From contig NZ_GG700631.1 of NCBI RefSeq assembly GCF_000162875.1, forward strand, positions 591,277-655,276: a DNA stretch of 64,000 nucleotides. The letters are read 5' to 3'. Shown here in pieces: positions 18,217-26,785 of this stretch; position 1 is the stretch's first letter; each line of letters starts with the position of its first letter. Position numbers and translations under genes: made by a program. The stretch is from Slackia exigua ATCC 700122 (lineage in GTDB: Bacteria > Actinomycetota > Coriobacteriia > Coriobacteriales > Eggerthellaceae). The notes under the pieces are model-generated. The model was not told the DNA's origin. It saw nothing but the letters and a program-made list of their open reading frames with translations, and did no database searches.

Positions 18217-18378
18217 GATAACGAATTCCGATCTCGGCGAAGGAACCGCTCTCGACTGATTCTTTGATGCCGGAATCGAAAATCCAGCCTATCGCTCCGA
18301 CATATACCTCTCGACTTCGTCGGGCTCGAGCCTCCGCGCCTGCGTGCCCGCGTATTCCCGATATTCATCCATGATGAA
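18217..18378. repeat. 162-bp direct repeat, left copy
   Basis: Base-for-base identical with 19072-19233, at an offset of 855 bp. It contains the last 30 codons plus downstream sequence of the cysteine-rich gene at 19144-19581, so it is a detached 3' end of that gene. The toxin-antitoxin pair lies between the two copies. Confidence 0.95.
18289..18378 (-). pseudogene. Detached 3' end of the cysteine-rich gene
   Basis: Thirty codons identical to the end of the gene at 19144-19581 (from FIMDEYREYAG to YMSER), read on the same strand, joined upstream to unrelated sequence. There is no matching 5' part, so it is a remnant made by the 162-bp duplication. Confidence 0.85.
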
Positions 18379-18439
18379 AGGCGGTTCATTCAGAGTTGCG
18401 AATACCGTATCGGCCACTCGCATGCAGATACATACATGA

Positions 18440-18493
18440 TTAACTTGTCTTGCAGTTGTCATCGATTGCAAGACAAGTTAATATAGCTATCTT
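18440..18493 (+). promoter_or_regulatory. Antitoxin operator and promoter
   Basis: A 15-bp inverted repeat (arm TTAACTTGTCTTGCA at 18440-18454, complement at 18467-18481) lies just before the antitoxin gene. The second arm overlaps a possible -35 TTGCAA (18466-18471), with TATCTT (18488-18493) 16 bp further as a -10. This is the arrangement expected for antitoxin autoregulation. Confidence 0.72.
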
Positions 18494-18512
18494 ACATAAG
18501 AGGAGGTGCGAT

Positions 18513-18782
18513 ATGACGACCGCATCTGTGACGATCAGGATTGACGAAACGACCAAACGCGCTGCCAGTTCAATCGCCGAGGATTTCGGATTCGACCTTT
18601 CATCGGTGACCCGCGCTTTCTACAAGCAAATGGTGCGCGAGCAGAGAATTCCCCTGACCCTCGAATATCCCAAGCCTAACCAAGAATCGCTCGAGTCCAT
18701 TCAGAATGCCGACGCCATCATTGCCGAAGGTCGCCCTGGTTACGATTCGGCCGATGATATGTTCGCCGCAATGGGAGTCTAA
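18513..18782 (+). CDS. RelB/DinJ-family antitoxin
   Basis: An 89-residue protein preceded by an excellent AGGAGG. The N-terminal part (ASVTIRIDETTKRAASSIAE) is the ribbon-helix-helix DNA-binding fold of RelB/DinJ antitoxins, and the C-terminal half would wrap the toxin. The toxin gene starts three bases after its stop. The module is flanked by two identical 162-bp repeats, and an inverted repeat upstream is the likely operator. Confidence 0.92.
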   Translation: MTTASVTIRIDETTKRAASSIAEDFGFDLSSVTRAFYKQMVREQRIPLTLEYPKPNQESLESIQNADAIIAEGRPGYDSADDMFAAMGV

Positions 18783-18785
18783 GCA

Positions 18786-19076
18786 GTGCTGAGGGCGGAA
18801 TTCACTCCGCAATTCCAAAGAGACTCGAAGCGCTTGAAGAAAAAGCATGTCGACCTTGAACTGCTCAAGGTCCTTGTAGATTTGGTGCTGCAGAACACCC
18901 CCGAATCTCTGGAAGAGCTTCGTCGCAGGCATACCATGCACGAACTCAAAGGTGAATGGTCGGGAAGCCGGGAATGCCACGTCGATAATGCTGGCAACTG
19001 GCTTATCATCTGGCGCGAAGGTGCCGGACTCGCTGTCTTTCAACGCACGGGAACTCACGACGAGCTGTTTGGATAA
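18786..19076 (+). CDS. YafQ/RelE-family mRNA interferase toxin
   Basis: A 96-residue protein from a GTG start, three bases after the antitoxin. The pattern RRHTMHELKGEWSGSRECH, followed by NWLIIW and TGTHDELFG, matches YafQ-type RelE-fold toxins, including His residues in the places used for catalysis in E. coli YafQ. Such toxins cut mRNA on the ribosome. The stop codon falls two bases into the right copy of the 162-bp repeat, so the toxin gene ends at the repeat border. Confidence 0.92.
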   Translation: MLRAEFTPQFQRDSKRLKKKHVDLELLKVLVDLVLQNTPESLEELRRRHTMHELKGEWSGSRECHVDNAGNWLIIWREGAGLAVFQRTGTHDELFG

Positions 19077-19233
19077 CGAATTCCGATCTCGGCGAAGGAA
19101 CCGCTCTCGACTGATTCTTTGATGCCGGAATCGAAAATCCAGCCTATCGCTCCGACATATACCTCTCGACTTCGTCGGGCTCGAGCCTCCGCGCCTGCGT
19201 GCCCGCGTATTCCCGATATTCATCCATGATGAA
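19072..19233. repeat. 162-bp direct repeat, right copy
   Basis: Identical to 18217-18378. It starts in the last sense codon of the toxin gene and contains the 3' end of the cysteine-rich gene read on the minus strand (19144-19233). Confidence 0.95.
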
Positions 19234-19581
19234 GGCAGGCGACAGGGACGCGCACGACTTCCCTTTGCTCTTCTTCAGGTACGACTGCAGATCCTCGCCG
19301 TCCGCGAATATCTTGTACGAAAGCCTGCCGCGCTCCCCTGCTATCTCGAAAATGCCGCACGGTTTCTTCATGCTGTAGTCGGCGGTGCGCAGGTACAGCT
19401 TCGCGATCTCAAGCGACTTGAAAGGGAAGTTCCACCGCTGCAGTCCGCGATGAGGGTCACGTTCGATGCATATGCACCTTCCGCACGTCCCGCAGATGTA
19501 CTGCGTGTGGTTCTCCAGACAGTCCCGCGGATTCAGCAGCGGGGTCGCCCTGCTCTCATCGACATAGCACTCTTCGCACAT
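19144..19581 (-). CDS. Conserved cysteine-rich protein, zinc-ribbon-like, unknown function
   Basis: A 145-residue protein. I choose the ATG with GGAAGGAG seven bases upstream. The N-terminus has MCEECYVD, then CLENHTQYICGTCGRCIC, a likely metal-binding CxxC pair arrangement; the rest is mixed alpha/beta (FKSLEIAKLYLRTADY) and ends with a charged helix ARRLEPDEVERYMSER. No enzymatic motif is visible. Its last 30 codons are duplicated 855 bp away at 18289-18378, on the far side of the toxin-antitoxin pair, which suggests that this 3' end was the site where the cassette integrated or duplicated. Confidence 0.75.
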   Translation of the reverse strand: MCEECYVDESRATPLLNPRDCLENHTQYICGTCGRCICIERDPHRGLQRWNFPFKSLEIAKLYLRTADYSMKKPCGIFEIAGERGRLSYKIFADGEDLQSYLKKSKGKSCASLSPAFIMDEYREYAGTQARRLEPDEVERYMSER

Positions 19582-19725
19582 TCGAACGCTCCTTCCCCTT
19601 TTCGTCATACAGCTATTCTACCTGCAGTTTTTCATAAAGGAATCGCTTATTGCGAAATGAGGTTCGGTCGGATGAGGCCGTTGGGCTTTGCGCTCTTCGG
19701 TCGACATACGCTCAGACGATCGAGC

Positions 19726-20304
19726 TCATCCGAGCATCGTTCTCGCCGGCCCATGCAGAACGGCGGAACGGGCCGTCGCGACGAGCTCTTCGAGCGGCAT
19801 GCTGCGATCCGACACAAGCCAGTGCGCGTACATGCTCAGGAGCATGCTCGACGTCCCGTAGAAGACGAGAGCCTGCCGCTCGGACACCTTCTTGATACCG
19901 AGGTGAGAGGAGACCGCATCCATCGCAGCCATGCGCGCCCTTTCGACAAAAGCCGGGTCACCCCCGTTGAGGAGCACCGCGAGATGATCGAAATGATCCC
20001 CGAGCGCCTCTTCGACGCGCCGTGCGACCCGCACACACCCTCGGCGCCCTCCCAAGCCGAGCGTGCTGAGAACTTCCGGAAAAAACACGTGTTCGACCCG
20101 TTCGGATACCTCGGCCTCGCATCGGTCGCGCACGTCGTAGACGTTTGAGAAGTGCGTATAGAACGTAGACCGCGTGATGCCGGCCTTCCCACACACTTCG
20201 CGCACGGTCACGTGCTCTATCGAATCGTCTCTCATGATCTCGAACAGGCTGTCGGTGATGCGCTGTTTCGTTGCCGCGACAGTCTTTGAATCATGCTCTT
20301 CCAT
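19726..20304 (-). CDS. TetR-family regulator of the adjacent ABC exporter
   Basis: A 192-residue regulator. The chosen ATG has GGAGGGG upstream. The helix-turn-helix is VTVREVCGKAGITRSTFYTHF (about residues 33-53), followed by a TetR_C-type domain. It is divergent from an ABC exporter operon at 20419; the 114-bp region between holds short inverted repeats (CGGAT-GCA-ATCCG at 20355-20367 and GGACA-CAA-TGTCC at 20385-20397) that are candidate operators. Confidence 0.9.
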   Translation of the reverse strand: MEEHDSKTVAATKQRITDSLFEIMRDDSIEHVTVREVCGKAGITRSTFYTHFSNVYDVRDRCEAEVSERVEHVFFPEVLSTLGLGGRRGCVRVARRVEEALGDHFDHLAVLLNGGDPAFVERARMAAMDAVSSHLGIKKVSERQALVFYGTSSMLLSMYAHWLVSDRSMPLEELVATARSAVLHGPARTMLG

Positions 20305-20354
20305 ACGCACCCCTCCATGAAAATCGGACACATTCGCCTGTTCTGTCGCTTGAA

Positions 20355-20397
20355 CGGATGCAATCCGTCCCGCACAATCAAATCGGACACAATGTCC
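20355..20397. promoter_or_regulatory. Candidate TetR operators between regulator and ABC exporter
   Basis: Two short palindromes with 3-nt centres: CGGAT-GCA-ATCCG (20355-20367) and GGACA-CAA-TGTCC (20385-20397). The motif AATCGGACACA also occurs twice (near 20321 and 20381). All fall in the divergent regulator/exporter intergenic region. Confidence 0.5.
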
Positions 20398-20418
20398 ATT
20401 TTATGGAAGGAAGCCGCT

Positions 20419-21168
20419 ATGGTTCAAGGGAAAACGCTCGTATGCATCGAATGCGTATTCAAGAGCTTCGGAAAAAAGTCCGTGCTCGACGGCGTTTCGC
20501 TCGAGGTTCGACAAGGTCAGGTAACGGGGCTCATCGGTCCTTCCGGGAGCGGCAAGACGACGCTCGTCAACCTCGTCGTCGGATCGGAGGTCCCGACTTC
20601 AGGCCGTGTGCTCCTCGGCAACGAGACGGCACCCTATCCGACGATGAGATCGAAGCTCGGCTACATGCCTCAGGATACGGCGTTGTACGAGGGCATCACT
20701 GCCCGTGAGAACCTGGAATTCTTCGGCGCCCTCCAGGGGCTTGCCCGCACGAAGGTCAGGAAGAGGATAGCGGAGCTCTTGCCGCTCATCGGCTTGGAAG
20801 ACGCCTGCGACCAGCTCGTCGACAGCTTCTCGGGCGGCATGAAACGCCGCCTTTCACTTGCCGTAGCGCTTCTTGCGAAACCCGAGATCCTGGTAATGGA
20901 CGAGCCGACGGTAGGGCTCGACCCGGTACGGCGCGCCGAGCTCTGGAACTTGTTCAGAACGCTTGCCGCCGAAGGCGCTGCGCTGCTAGTGACGACCCAT
21001 GCCATGGATGAGGCTGCCCGCTGCGATGTCGTCGCCCTGATGAGGGACGGTCGTCTCGTGCGGACGGGTTCCCCGCACGCGATTCTTGAGTCGACGTCGA
21101 CGGGAAGTTTGGAAGAGGCGTTCATCGCCTTGGTGGAGCCGGAGGGAAAGGAGGGCGACCATGCGTAG
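20419..21168 (+). CDS. ABC exporter ATPase
   Basis: A 249-residue ATP-binding subunit; the ATG follows GGAAGG. Walker A GPSGSGKTT, Q-loop GYMPQDTALYEG, signature FSGGMKRRLSLA, Walker B ILVMDEPTVGLDP and switch TTHAMDEA are all intact. The GGMKRR signature and DEPTVGLDP are usual for the drug/lipid export (CcmA/DrrA-like) class. It overlaps the ABC-2 permease gene by eight bases and is divergent from a TetR regulator, a common drug-efflux layout. Confidence 0.93.
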   Translation: MVQGKTLVCIECVFKSFGKKSVLDGVSLEVRQGQVTGLIGPSGSGKTTLVNLVVGSEVPTSGRVLLGNETAPYPTMRSKLGYMPQDTALYEGITARENLEFFGALQGLARTKVRKRIAELLPLIGLEDACDQLVDSFSGGMKRRLSLAVALLAKPEILVMDEPTVGLDPVRRAELWNLFRTLAAEGAALLVTTHAMDEAARCDVVALMRDGRLVRTGSPHAILESTSTGSLEEAFIALVEPEGKEGDHA

Positions 21169-22357
21169 GCTGCTTGCGGTGACCCGCCGCATCGTCGTCG
21201 AGTTCGCCCGCGACAAGAGAATGGTCGCCACGCTTGTGGTTGCCCCCTGCGTCACCTTTCTCCTGTTCTACCTGGTCCTGGGATCGCCCGCCTACGTGCC
21301 CCGTCTCGCGCTCGTCGACGTCCCCGATGGCTTCGTCTCGCATCTTTGCGACGAGGACTGCACCCTGCAGGCCGTAGACACCCAGGAGGCGCAGCGGCTC
21401 TTGGAGGCGGCTGAGGTGGATGCCGTCGTCTCGGCGGGCGACGGCCACGTCCTCGAGGTGCGCGTCGAGGGCGCGGACGCCTCGCGCACCGCCGCCGCGC
21501 TCTCCGCCGTCCAATCCGCCCTGGTCGAGCAGCAGAAGATTGCCCGTGACGAGCTTCTCTCCCAGGCCGAGGGGTTCGAAGAGCGCATCGATTCCATCGA
21601 TCTCGACATCGACGACGAGACGCTCTCACGCCTGCCCGCCGGCGTCCGCGAGGCGGTGGAAGAGGCCGAATCGCTCGCGGACGACATCCCCGACATCGAG
21701 GGCTCCATGCCCTTCACCTCTATCGAGGTCGACTATCTCCACGGCAGCGGGAACTGGTCCGTCTTCGACTACTACGGCCCGGTCTTCATCGGACTGTTCG
21801 TGTTCATGTTCGTCTTCATAACCGGCTCCATGAGCCTGCTCGCAGAGCGGACCTGCGGCACGCGGGAGCGGCTGCTCGTCACGCCCGTGAGGGGCTGGCA
21901 GGTCGCCAGCGGCTACCTGCTCGGGTTCGGCCTGATCGCTCTCCTGTACACGGCCACCACGATCGTCTTCACCGTGTGCGTGATAGGCTTCCCGAACGAA
22001 GGCTCGCCGCTGCTCATCGCGGCGCTCGCGGCCTCGATGGCGGCGGTATCACTCACCCTGGGCCTGGCAGTCTCGGGGCTGGCGGAAAGCCCTTTCCAAG
22101 TTATCCAGCTGCTGCTCGCCTTCGTCATGCCGCAGCTGATGCTCTCGGGCATCTTCGACCTCTCGCAAGCCCCCGCCTGGCTGCGTGCCGTCGCCTCGGC
22201 GCTGCCGCTCGGCTACGGCACAGAGGCTCTGCGCGACGTCATGTTGCGCGGCGCGGGGCTCGAGGCGGTCACCGCACCACTCGCCATCATGTGGGGCTTC
22301 GCCGCTTTCTTCTTCACGCTGGCGTGCCTCGGCATGAGACGTCCTCGCGCCCGATGA
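21161..22357 (+). CDS. ABC-2 type exporter permease
   Basis: A 398-residue membrane protein whose ATG lies within the end of the ATPase gene. It has an N-terminal helix (MVATLVVAPCVTFLLFYLVLG), a large extracytoplasmic domain of about 180 residues, then five C-terminal helices with the ABC-2 signature region (LAERTCGTRERLLVTPVRG). With the ATPase it would form an exporter of hydrophobic or toxic compounds controlled by the divergent TetR. Confidence 0.9.
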   Translation: MRRLLAVTRRIVVEFARDKRMVATLVVAPCVTFLLFYLVLGSPAYVPRLALVDVPDGFVSHLCDEDCTLQAVDTQEAQRLLEAAEVDAVVSAGDGHVLEVRVEGADASRTAAALSAVQSALVEQQKIARDELLSQAEGFEERIDSIDLDIDDETLSRLPAGVREAVEEAESLADDIPDIEGSMPFTSIEVDYLHGSGNWSVFDYYGPVFIGLFVFMFVFITGSMSLLAERTCGTRERLLVTPVRGWQVASGYLLGFGLIALLYTATTIVFTVCVIGFPNEGSPLLIAALAASMAAVSLTLGLAVSGLAESPFQVIQLLLAFVMPQLMLSGIFDLSQAPAWLRAVASALPLGYGTEALRDVMLRGAGLEAVTAPLAIMWGFAAFFFTLACLGMRRPRAR

Positions 22358-22665
22358 CCCGAATCTGCATCCATCGTCTTTCGACGGATCGGAATCGATG
22401 TTTTCCGCCTCGCGTTGACTCGAGCCCACGCCGTAATCCGTATGTTCGTGTCGCGCCTTCCGTGCCCTTCGCAGGGAACCTGCGCACGCATTGCCTCATA
22501 AGGGGATATCGGTCGAAACTTCTGGTTGATAGAACTATAGGGACACCTCTCAGCATTGCTATAGATAATTTCTATATCTATGTATCAAATTTAAGTATTA
22601 GTGAATAGCAAACCACGGTGATAGGATTCTCCGCATCGAACAACCGGCTCGTGAAGGAGAGACCC
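22358..22665. other. Intergenic region with AT-rich patch
   Basis: No gene seen in these 308 bp. From about 22520 the DNA is AT-rich, unlike its surroundings, with a possible promoter TTGCTA (22556-22561), 17-bp spacer and TATGTA (22579-22584) pointing to the MetE-like gene. The repeated TATAGATA/TCTATATCTA elements could be an operator. No terminator with a clear T-run follows the ABC permease gene. Confidence 0.4.
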
Positions 22666-23793
22666 ATGACCATCGCATACGATAAGAAAACCCCGCACCG
22701 ATTCGACGTGGTCGGCAGCTTCCTGCGCCCTGCAGCGCTGCGTCGCGCGCGCGCCGACTTCGAGGCGGGAACGATCTCCCGATCCGAACTCACGGCCGTC
22801 GAGGACGACGCGATCCGCGACCTGGTCGCAAAACAGAAGGCGGCCGGTCTCGGCGTCATCACCGACGGCGAATTCCGCCGCGCGACCTGGCACCTCGACT
22901 TCATGTGGGGATTCGCGGGCATCGGCCACAGCAAGACCGAGACCGGCCTGCCTTTTCATGGCGAAACGGCGAAGATCGACGACACCTATGCGACCGGCAA
23001 GATCAGGCTCGAGGGCGAGCATCCCTTCATCGAGCACTTCCGCTTCGTTCAGGCGCTCGAAGACGAAAACGTCGTGGCAAAGCTTACGATTCCCGCACCC
23101 GCGCAGTTCCTCGCGCAGCTCGTCCTGCCCTTCAACCGCGCACATACCGAGGAGTTCTACGAGAACGACGCACAAGTTGAACATGATCTGGTGACCGGAT
23201 ACGAAGCCTTCCTCAAGCAGGCTTTCGATGCGGGCTGTCGAAACATCCAGTTCGACGACTGCAGCTGGGGCATGCTCTGCGACGAGAAGGCCGAGGCCTT
23301 CTTTGGCAGCGACGCCGAGGGGCTCAAGCGTACGCAGGAGCAGTTCCTCTCCGTCAATAACCGCGTCCTCGACGCCCGCCCCGAAGGCCTGACCATCAAC
23401 ACGCACGTCTGCCGCGGCAACTACCACTCCACGTATGCATCCTCCGGCGGATACGAAGCCGTTGCCTCCACCTTCTTCGCCCGCGAACACGCAGATGCCT
23501 TCTTCCTCGAGTACGACGACGAGCGTTCCGGCGGCTTCGCCCCGCTCGCCCAGATTCAGCCTGGGACGAAGGTCGTGCTCGGTCTCATCACCACGAAAAG
23601 CCCCGAGCTCGAGGATAAGGAGCAGGTTATCGCCCGCATCCGCGAAGCGGCCACCTACGTGCCGCTGGAAGACCTCTGCCTTTCCCCGCAGTGCGGTTTC
23701 GCATCCTGCGAAATCGGCAACAAGCTGACCGAAGACGAGCAGTGGGCCAAGGTCGCGCTCGTGCGCGAGATCGCCGAGGAGGTCTGGGGCTAA
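22666..23793 (+). CDS. MetE-like cobalamin-independent methionine synthase family protein
   Basis: A 375-residue protein after GAAGGAGAG, the length of the stand-alone catalytic-domain homologs (YxjG/YxjH type), about half of full MetE. Characteristic parts are FDVVGSFLRPAALRRAR at the start, DGEFRRATWHLDF, NIQFDDCSWG, INTHVCRGNYHSTYASSGGY and the C-terminal LSPQCGFAS. The His and Cys in THVC and the Cys of PQCGF match zinc ligands of MetE-type methyltransferases. It probably transfers methyl groups to homocysteine or a related thiol, but the methyl donor of these short homologs is not always methyl-tetrahydrofolate. Confidence 0.85.
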   Translation: MTIAYDKKTPHRFDVVGSFLRPAALRRARADFEAGTISRSELTAVEDDAIRDLVAKQKAAGLGVITDGEFRRATWHLDFMWGFAGIGHSKTETGLPFHGETAKIDDTYATGKIRLEGEHPFIEHFRFVQALEDENVVAKLTIPAPAQFLAQLVLPFNRAHTEEFYENDAQVEHDLVTGYEAFLKQAFDAGCRNIQFDDCSWGMLCDEKAEAFFGSDAEGLKRTQEQFLSVNNRVLDARPEGLTINTHVCRGNYHSTYASSGGYEAVASTFFAREHADAFFLEYDDERSGGFAPLAQIQPGTKVVLGLITTKSPELEDKEQVIARIREAATYVPLEDLCLSPQCGFASCEIGNKLTEDEQWAKVALVREIAEEVWG

Positions 23794-23897
23794 GGGTTCG
23801 ATCCGAGGACCCTCTCCGCCGTCCATGCGGTTCGGATCCCCGCTGCCCTGCTCGTAGGACGGCGGAGTGAAGGCAGAAACCCTTTGTGCGCCTTGCG

Positions 23898-23940
23898 AAT
23901 GAAGGCGCCGGCGAATCGTCGTCGGCGCCTTCATTCGTTT
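23898..23940 (+). terminator. Terminator-like hairpin after the MetE-like gene
   Basis: A perfect 13-bp stem (AATGAAGGCGCCG and complement) with a 12-nt loop, ending in CATTCGTTT, about 105 bp after the gene. Confidence 0.65.
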
Positions 23941-24128
23941 ACCGATCCGTTTCGATTTCCGCGCGCATCGTTCTCCATGCTAAAGTGAATCGCTTGAAAC
24001 CAATCGCGTTTTCCGCCCGCGCACTTCGGCGCATGGCCCGTCTCATCGCCACGCCTGCGCCGACCCTATGCGCCCGCGCACCGCACCGCCGGATTCCCAT
24101 CGCCGGCCGCCAGCAAGGAGATAGACCC

Positions 24129-25520
24129 GTGCAGACCGAACACGATCTTTACATAGACGAGACCAGGGAACGCGTGAAGCATTACTTCAGGTGGATCGAA
24201 TTCACGCATTCGTCCACGAAGGCCGCAGGCGTCATGCTCGTCGCCGCGATTCTCGCGCTCATCGTGGCGAATTCGCCGATCTACGACGCCTTCCTTGGGT
24301 TCTGGCATGCTCACCTGACCTTCGGATTCGGCGAGAACGTGCGCTCGATGACGCTCGCGCATTTCATCAACGATGTGCTCATGGCCATATTCTTCCTGCT
24401 CGTAGGCCTTGAGATCAAATACGAGATGACGGTCGGCGAGCTCACGAACATCCGTCAGGCGATCCTGCCGATCATGGCGGCGGCCGGCGGCGTGGTCGCG
24501 CCCATCCTCATCTTCATCGCCTTCAACTTCGGCACCGCCACGGCAAGCGGCTGGGGCATCCCCACCGCCACCGACATCGCGTTCGCCCTAGGCGTCCTTT
24601 CGCTGCTCGGCGATCGCATCCCTTCAGGCGTGCGCGTATTCCTGAGCACGCTCGCCGTGGCCGACGACATCATCGCCATCCTGATCCTGGCCATCTTCTA
24701 CGGGCAGTCGCCGAGCATCCCGTGGCTCGGAGCGGCGGCGCTCGTCATGATCGCGCTCATCGCGCTCAACAAGCGGCATGTATATGCGCTCGCCCCCTAT
24801 ATCGCGCTCGGCGTGGTGCTGTGGTACTGCATCTTCTCGTCGGGCATCCACTCGACGATCGCCGGCGTGCTGCTCGCCTTCGCCATCCCCTCCGGATCGC
24901 ACGTGAACCTGCATACGTTCGCCGACTGGAGCGGGCGGAAGGTGGAACAGGCCCGCGAGAGCTTCGCTCCTGAAACGCCCGTCATCGCGCAAGGCGATTA
25001 TCTGAAAGCCGTAGCCGAGCTCTCAAAGGTGGCAAAACAGGTCATCCCGCCCGCCGTACGTCTTGAGAAATACCTCTACCCTTGGGTATATTTCCTGATC
25101 CTGCCCTTGTTTGCGCTCACGAACGCCGATGTGCGCCTCGTCGACGGCACGCTTGGCAACGTATTCGCGAGCCCCGTGCTCTACGGCGTGTTCTTCGGCC
25201 TGCTCATCGGCAAGCCCGCCGGCATTCTGGCCATGACCCTTATCACGGTGAAATCCGGGCTGGCCGGCCTGCCGTCCGGCGCACGCGCAGCGCATATGGT
25301 GGGCGCTGCGCTGCTCGGCGGCATCGGCTTCACGATGGCGATCTTCGTCGCGAACCTCGCATTCGTCGACCCGGTGGCCGTGACCATCGCGAAGGTGGGC
25401 ATCCTATCCGCATCGCTCGTCGCCGGCGTGGCCGGATTCCTGCTGCTGCTCTTCGTCAGCCGAAAAGACGCGCAGGACGACAGCTGTAAGACGGATAATC
25501 TCGCGGAGACGACAGCGTGA
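24129..25520 (+). CDS. nhaA: Na+/H+ antiporter NhaA
   Basis: A 463-residue antiporter. The GTG start is set by AAGGAG eight bases upstream; earlier in-frame codons lie in a region without membrane sequence. It has the NhaA hallmarks: FFLLVGLEIKYEM, the paired Asp motif TATDIAFALGVLSLLGDRIP and LAVADDIIAILILAIFYG (transport aspartates), and IGKPAGILAM near the C-terminus. It exchanges Na+ for protons and serves pH and sodium homeostasis. Confidence 0.96.
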   Translation: MQTEHDLYIDETRERVKHYFRWIEFTHSSTKAAGVMLVAAILALIVANSPIYDAFLGFWHAHLTFGFGENVRSMTLAHFINDVLMAIFFLLVGLEIKYEMTVGELTNIRQAILPIMAAAGGVVAPILIFIAFNFGTATASGWGIPTATDIAFALGVLSLLGDRIPSGVRVFLSTLAVADDIIAILILAIFYGQSPSIPWLGAAALVMIALIALNKRHVYALAPYIALGVVLWYCIFSSGIHSTIAGVLLAFAIPSGSHVNLHTFADWSGRKVEQARESFAPETPVIAQGDYLKAVAELSKVAKQVIPPAVRLEKYLYPWVYFLILPLFALTNADVRLVDGTLGNVFASPVLYGVFFGLLIGKPAGILAMTLITVKSGLAGLPSGARAAHMVGAALLGGIGFTMAIFVANLAFVDPVAVTIAKVGILSASLVAGVAGFLLLLFVSRKDAQDDSCKTDNLAETTA

Positions 25521-25615
25521 TCGAGCTCGACGGCGGCCGCCCTTGACACGACGGCCGTTGCCGACCGCCATTCGCAACCCGCATGCAGGGCATTCCTTTA
25601 ACAGAAAGGGTCCCT

Positions 25616-26611
25616 ATGAATCATTGCATACGCGTGGCCTCGACGCCCGAGGTCTTCCTGATCGACGTTCCCTACCCGAACGTCATCACGCGCGGCACGA
25701 ACTGCTACGTCGTCAAAGACGGCGACGACTGCCTGGTCGTCGATCTGGGCGCACCGTCCGATGAAGGGTATGCGTACCTGATGGCCGCGTTCGACGAGCT
25801 GGGCATCGACCCTTCGCGCGCGCGATACTTCCTCACGCATCTTCATATGGACCATGCCGGCCTCGTCGATCGCGTCGTTCCCGCAGATGCCCCGCTCTAT
25901 CTCTCGCGCATTGATTTCGAGGCAAGCGCGTTCCAGCGAACCGACCTGTTCGTGCGGCAGCTGGAAGACCGTATTCGCGCCGAGGGAGCATCCGAGAGCT
26001 ACATGAGGGAAGCAGCGGCCCAAGGACTCGCGCATGACTGCTGGATATCGCCTGAACGCAACCTGCGCTTCGTCGGTGAGGGCGACATGATCGATATCGG
26101 ACGTTTTTCGCTGCGCGTGGTGGAAACGCCGGGCCACACGCAGGGGCATCTGACGCTGTTCGAACCCGAAAGCCGTGTCTACTTCGGCGGCGACCACATC
26201 CTTTTCGTGCTTTCGCCCGGACTTCGTTTCTCGGTTTCCGACCCGAACACCCTGCAAAACTACCTGGACAGCCTCCGCAAGGTTCAAGATCTGCAGGTAT
26301 CGCGCCTGTTCCATTCGCACGGCGAGATCGAAGGCGGCGTGAACGAGCGTATCGACTGGTTGATCGGCCATCGCCACCGGCGCGTCGAACAGACGTGGAA
26401 GGCGATCAAGGAACGCCCCGGCATCACGGGAACGCAGGCGATCCGCCTCGTCCCTTGGAACACGCGCGGCAAATCCTGGGATGAAACGCCTATCCTGCTC
26501 AAGCAATGCATTTTGGAAAACGGCATGGTCGTGCTCGATCATCTGGTCAACGAGAGGCGCATCGCGCGGCGCGTCGATGGGACGGGCGCATTCCGCTACG
26601 AGCCTGCGTAG
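25616..26611 (+). CDS. Metallo-beta-lactamase fold hydrolase
   Basis: A 331-residue protein following AGAAAGGG. The metal motif HLHMDH (in YFLTHLHMDHAGLVD), a second His in ETPGHTQGHL, Asp in YFGGDHI and a late His in FHSHGEIEGG complete a binuclear zinc centre. The C-terminal 90 residues (IGHRHRRVEQTWKAIKERPGITGTQAIR) form a small helical domain seen in lactonase/thioesterase-like family members. The substrate is unknown. Confidence 0.88.
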   Translation: MNHCIRVASTPEVFLIDVPYPNVITRGTNCYVVKDGDDCLVVDLGAPSDEGYAYLMAAFDELGIDPSRARYFLTHLHMDHAGLVDRVVPADAPLYLSRIDFEASAFQRTDLFVRQLEDRIRAEGASESYMREAAAQGLAHDCWISPERNLRFVGEGDMIDIGRFSLRVVETPGHTQGHLTLFEPESRVYFGGDHILFVLSPGLRFSVSDPNTLQNYLDSLRKVQDLQVSRLFHSHGEIEGGVNERIDWLIGHRHRRVEQTWKAIKERPGITGTQAIRLVPWNTRGKSWDETPILLKQCILENGMVVLDHLVNERRIARRVDGTGAFRYEPA

Positions 26612-26785
26612 CGCGCTATAATCGCGAGCATCGCACGCTGCACTGCATTCGGAATCGCACGACTTCGCCGCGCGAAGGATGATTCGCTGGAAGTTCGTAC
26701 GCCTTCGGACGCATCCGCATCCCTCCGCGATGACGGCAATCCGTGAAGCCGATCCGTCATTACGCGCAATCGACCAGGAGATACC

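Noticed and set aside
22358-22665. SAM or cobalamin riboswitch before the MetE-like gene
   Set aside because: No conserved core such as a B12 box or SAM-I stem set could be recognised.
23790-23830. tRNA-like T-arm (GGTTCGATCC)
   Set aside because: No acceptor or anticodon stems around it; it is the end of the MetE-like gene and following spacer.
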